DNA of 64,000 bases from Cyanobacteria bacterium MAG CAR3_bin_5 (GTDB lineage Bacteria > Cyanobacteriota > Cyanobacteriia > PCC-6307 > Cyanobiaceae): positions 1-64,000 of the forward strand of contig JAPOTR010000024.1 of assembly GCA_026709085.1 (NCBI GenBank). Direction: 5' to 3'. Below are positions 62,989-64,000 of the stretch, one piece after another (the first letter of the stretch is position 1; the number at the start of each line of letters is the position of its first letter). The position numbers and the translations under genes were made by a program. The notes below the pieces were generated by a model. It did no database searches, was not told the origin of the DNA, and was given only the letters and a program-made list of their open reading frames with translations.

Positions 62989-64000
62989 TCAGCCCTTGGA
63001 AAAGCGCAGCGTCCGGGGCTGCCCCCATGGGCCTTCCACCCGGAGGTCGGGCTGATTGAAGGCCATGTGGCGCAGGATCCAGAAAACACGCTCCACCTGC
63101 TCCGGCGCACCGACGGCCTGGGCAATTTCCGTAACCGTGCGGGGGGTGGCATCCAGACGGGCCGCCACCTGCTTTTGCAGACTCAGCACAGCGGCAGCAG
63201 CCTTTTTGCCCGCTTCCACGCCGGGCTGGTGGTAGGCGTTGACGTTCACCAACTCCCCATAAAACCCCACTGCCCGCTCAAACAGGGCCACCAGGGCCCC
63301 CAACTCCCGTGGGCCGAGGCGCTCCATGGTGATGGTGATGCTTTGGCGGCCGCCTTCGGTGAGGGCGGTGCGGGTACCCTGGAGGAATCCGTCCAGCAGG
63401 TCCCCGGGGGTGTCCTCCTCTTCCAGGGCGGCACCGGCGGCGGGATCCTTGAGGACTTCGATAAAGGTGACAAAGAAGTTATCGATTCCATCCCGAAGCT
63501 GCTGCACATAGGCGTGTTGGTCCGTGCTGCCCTTGTTGCCGTAGACCGCGATGCCCTGATGCACCACCACCCCGTCCCGGTCGCAGCGCTTGCCGAGGGA
63601 TTCCATCACCAACTGCTGCAGGTAGCGGCTGAACACCTCCAGGCGGTCCCGATAGGGCAGAACCACCATGTCCCGCGCCCCCCGCCCTGAGCCGGCCACA
63701 AACCAACCGGCAGCCATGAGCGCAGCAGGATTGCCGCAGAGCACGGGCTCCCGGGTGACGCTGTCCATGGCCGCCGCCCCGGCAAGAAAGTCCTCCATCG
63801 GCACACCTGCCAGCAGGCCGGGCAGCAGGCCGACGGCAGAGGTGATGCTGGTGCGCCCTCCCACCCAGTCATGGAGCGCGAAGCGTCGTAGCCAGCCTTC
63901 CGAGGCAGCCTGCTGATCCAGCTTGCTGCCCGGGACGGTAATGGCCACCGCCTGGGCTGGCCAGTGGCTTCCCGACTGCTCCAGACGGCGGCGGGTCTGC
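62989..64000 (-). CDS. pgi: glucose-6-phosphate isomerase, N-terminus outside window
   Basis: Interconverts glucose-6-phosphate and fructose-6-phosphate. The visible C-terminal 337 residues include [41 protein letters not shown], a long FLAGAAAMD helix, [55 protein letters not shown], and [17 protein letters not shown] with the catalytic Lys region. The frame runs off the window at 64000. Confidence 0.93.
   Translation of the reverse strand, partial: QTRRRLEQSGSHWPAQAVAITVPGSKLDQQAASEGWLRRFALHDWVGGRTSITSAVGLLPGLLAGVPMEDFLAGAAAMDSVTREPVLCGNPAALMAAGWFVAGSGRGARDMVVLPYRDRLEVFSRYLQQLVMESLGKRCDRDGVVVHQGIAVYGNKGSTDQHAYVQQLRDGIDNFFVTFIEVLKDPAAGAALEEEDTPGDLLDGFLQGTRTALTEGGRQSITITMERLGPRELGALVALFERAVGFYGELVNVNAYHQPGVEAGKKAAAAVLSLQKQVAARLDATPRTVTEIAQAVGAPEQVERVFWILRHMAFNQPDLRVEGPWGQPRTLRFSKG

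Overview
The window is about 64 kb of GC-rich DNA from a picocyanobacterium of the Synechococcus/Cyanobium type. The evidence is gene content: the photosystem II subunit PsbZ, a high-light-inducible protein, four phylloquinone biosynthesis genes, PipX/PipY, SepF, SipA and the cyanobacterial DUF3086/DUF3119 proteins. The high GC, IS5-family remnants and broken surface-protein genes with Calx-beta-like and autotransporter-like pieces would fit a host-associated lineage such as the sponge symbiont 'Candidatus Synechococcus spongiarum'. That species assignment is inference; nothing here proves it.

Layout. 1-2.0 kb: decayed IS5-type transposases and empty sequence. 2.0-5.8 kb: a heptad-repeat membrane coiled-coil protein, a ParB-like protein, biotin ligase, an aminotransferase and a thioredoxin. 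6.0-10.7 kb: an accessory island with a helicase stump cut by an intact IS5-family element, a CsgG-like secreted protein, an AAA-ATPase scrap, and a coupled gene pair whose second product is an ImmA/IrrE-like protein without its zinc-binding motif. 10.8-15.5 kb: menE-menC-menA divergent from menF. 15.5-17.1 kb: dnaN and a probable oriC with helically phased DnaA-box arrays. 17.1-27.9 kb: housekeeping genes (M16-like protein, sipA, bioY, lspA, a GTPase, rpsD, yidD, murE, a class V aminotransferase, hemD, purE). 28.0-29.1 kb: a decayed surface-protein cassette. 29.1-47.6 kb: recA, rnj, dapA-asd, pipX-pipY-sepF-proC, plsY, a MlaE-type permease, tRNA-Gly, glgX, an HU gene and gluQ, and a DsbA-like protein. 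47.6-50.9 kb: a second accessory patch, with two inverted duplications built from surface-protein modules. 51.0-53.8 kb: an HIT protein, an SbmA/BacA-type ABC transporter and an Hlip. 54.0-57.4 kb: a three-gene, ATGA-coupled operon (HEPN-like protein, KGGVGR-motif ATPase, P-loop ATPase). 57.9-64.0 kb: mutS, psbZ, ribH, alr, tRNA-Ser and the 3' part of pgi.

The strongest candidate for an undescribed system is the 54.0-57.4 kb operon, an inferred conflict or signalling module set between ordinary genes. Next are the phased inverted DnaA-box arrays beside dnaN, the inverted duplications at 48.7-50.9 kb (either invertible surface-gene segments or an assembly/amplification artefact), and the pseudo-ImmA/IrrE pair at 8.8-10.6 kb. 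No homology search was run. Family calls rest on visible motifs, length and gene context.
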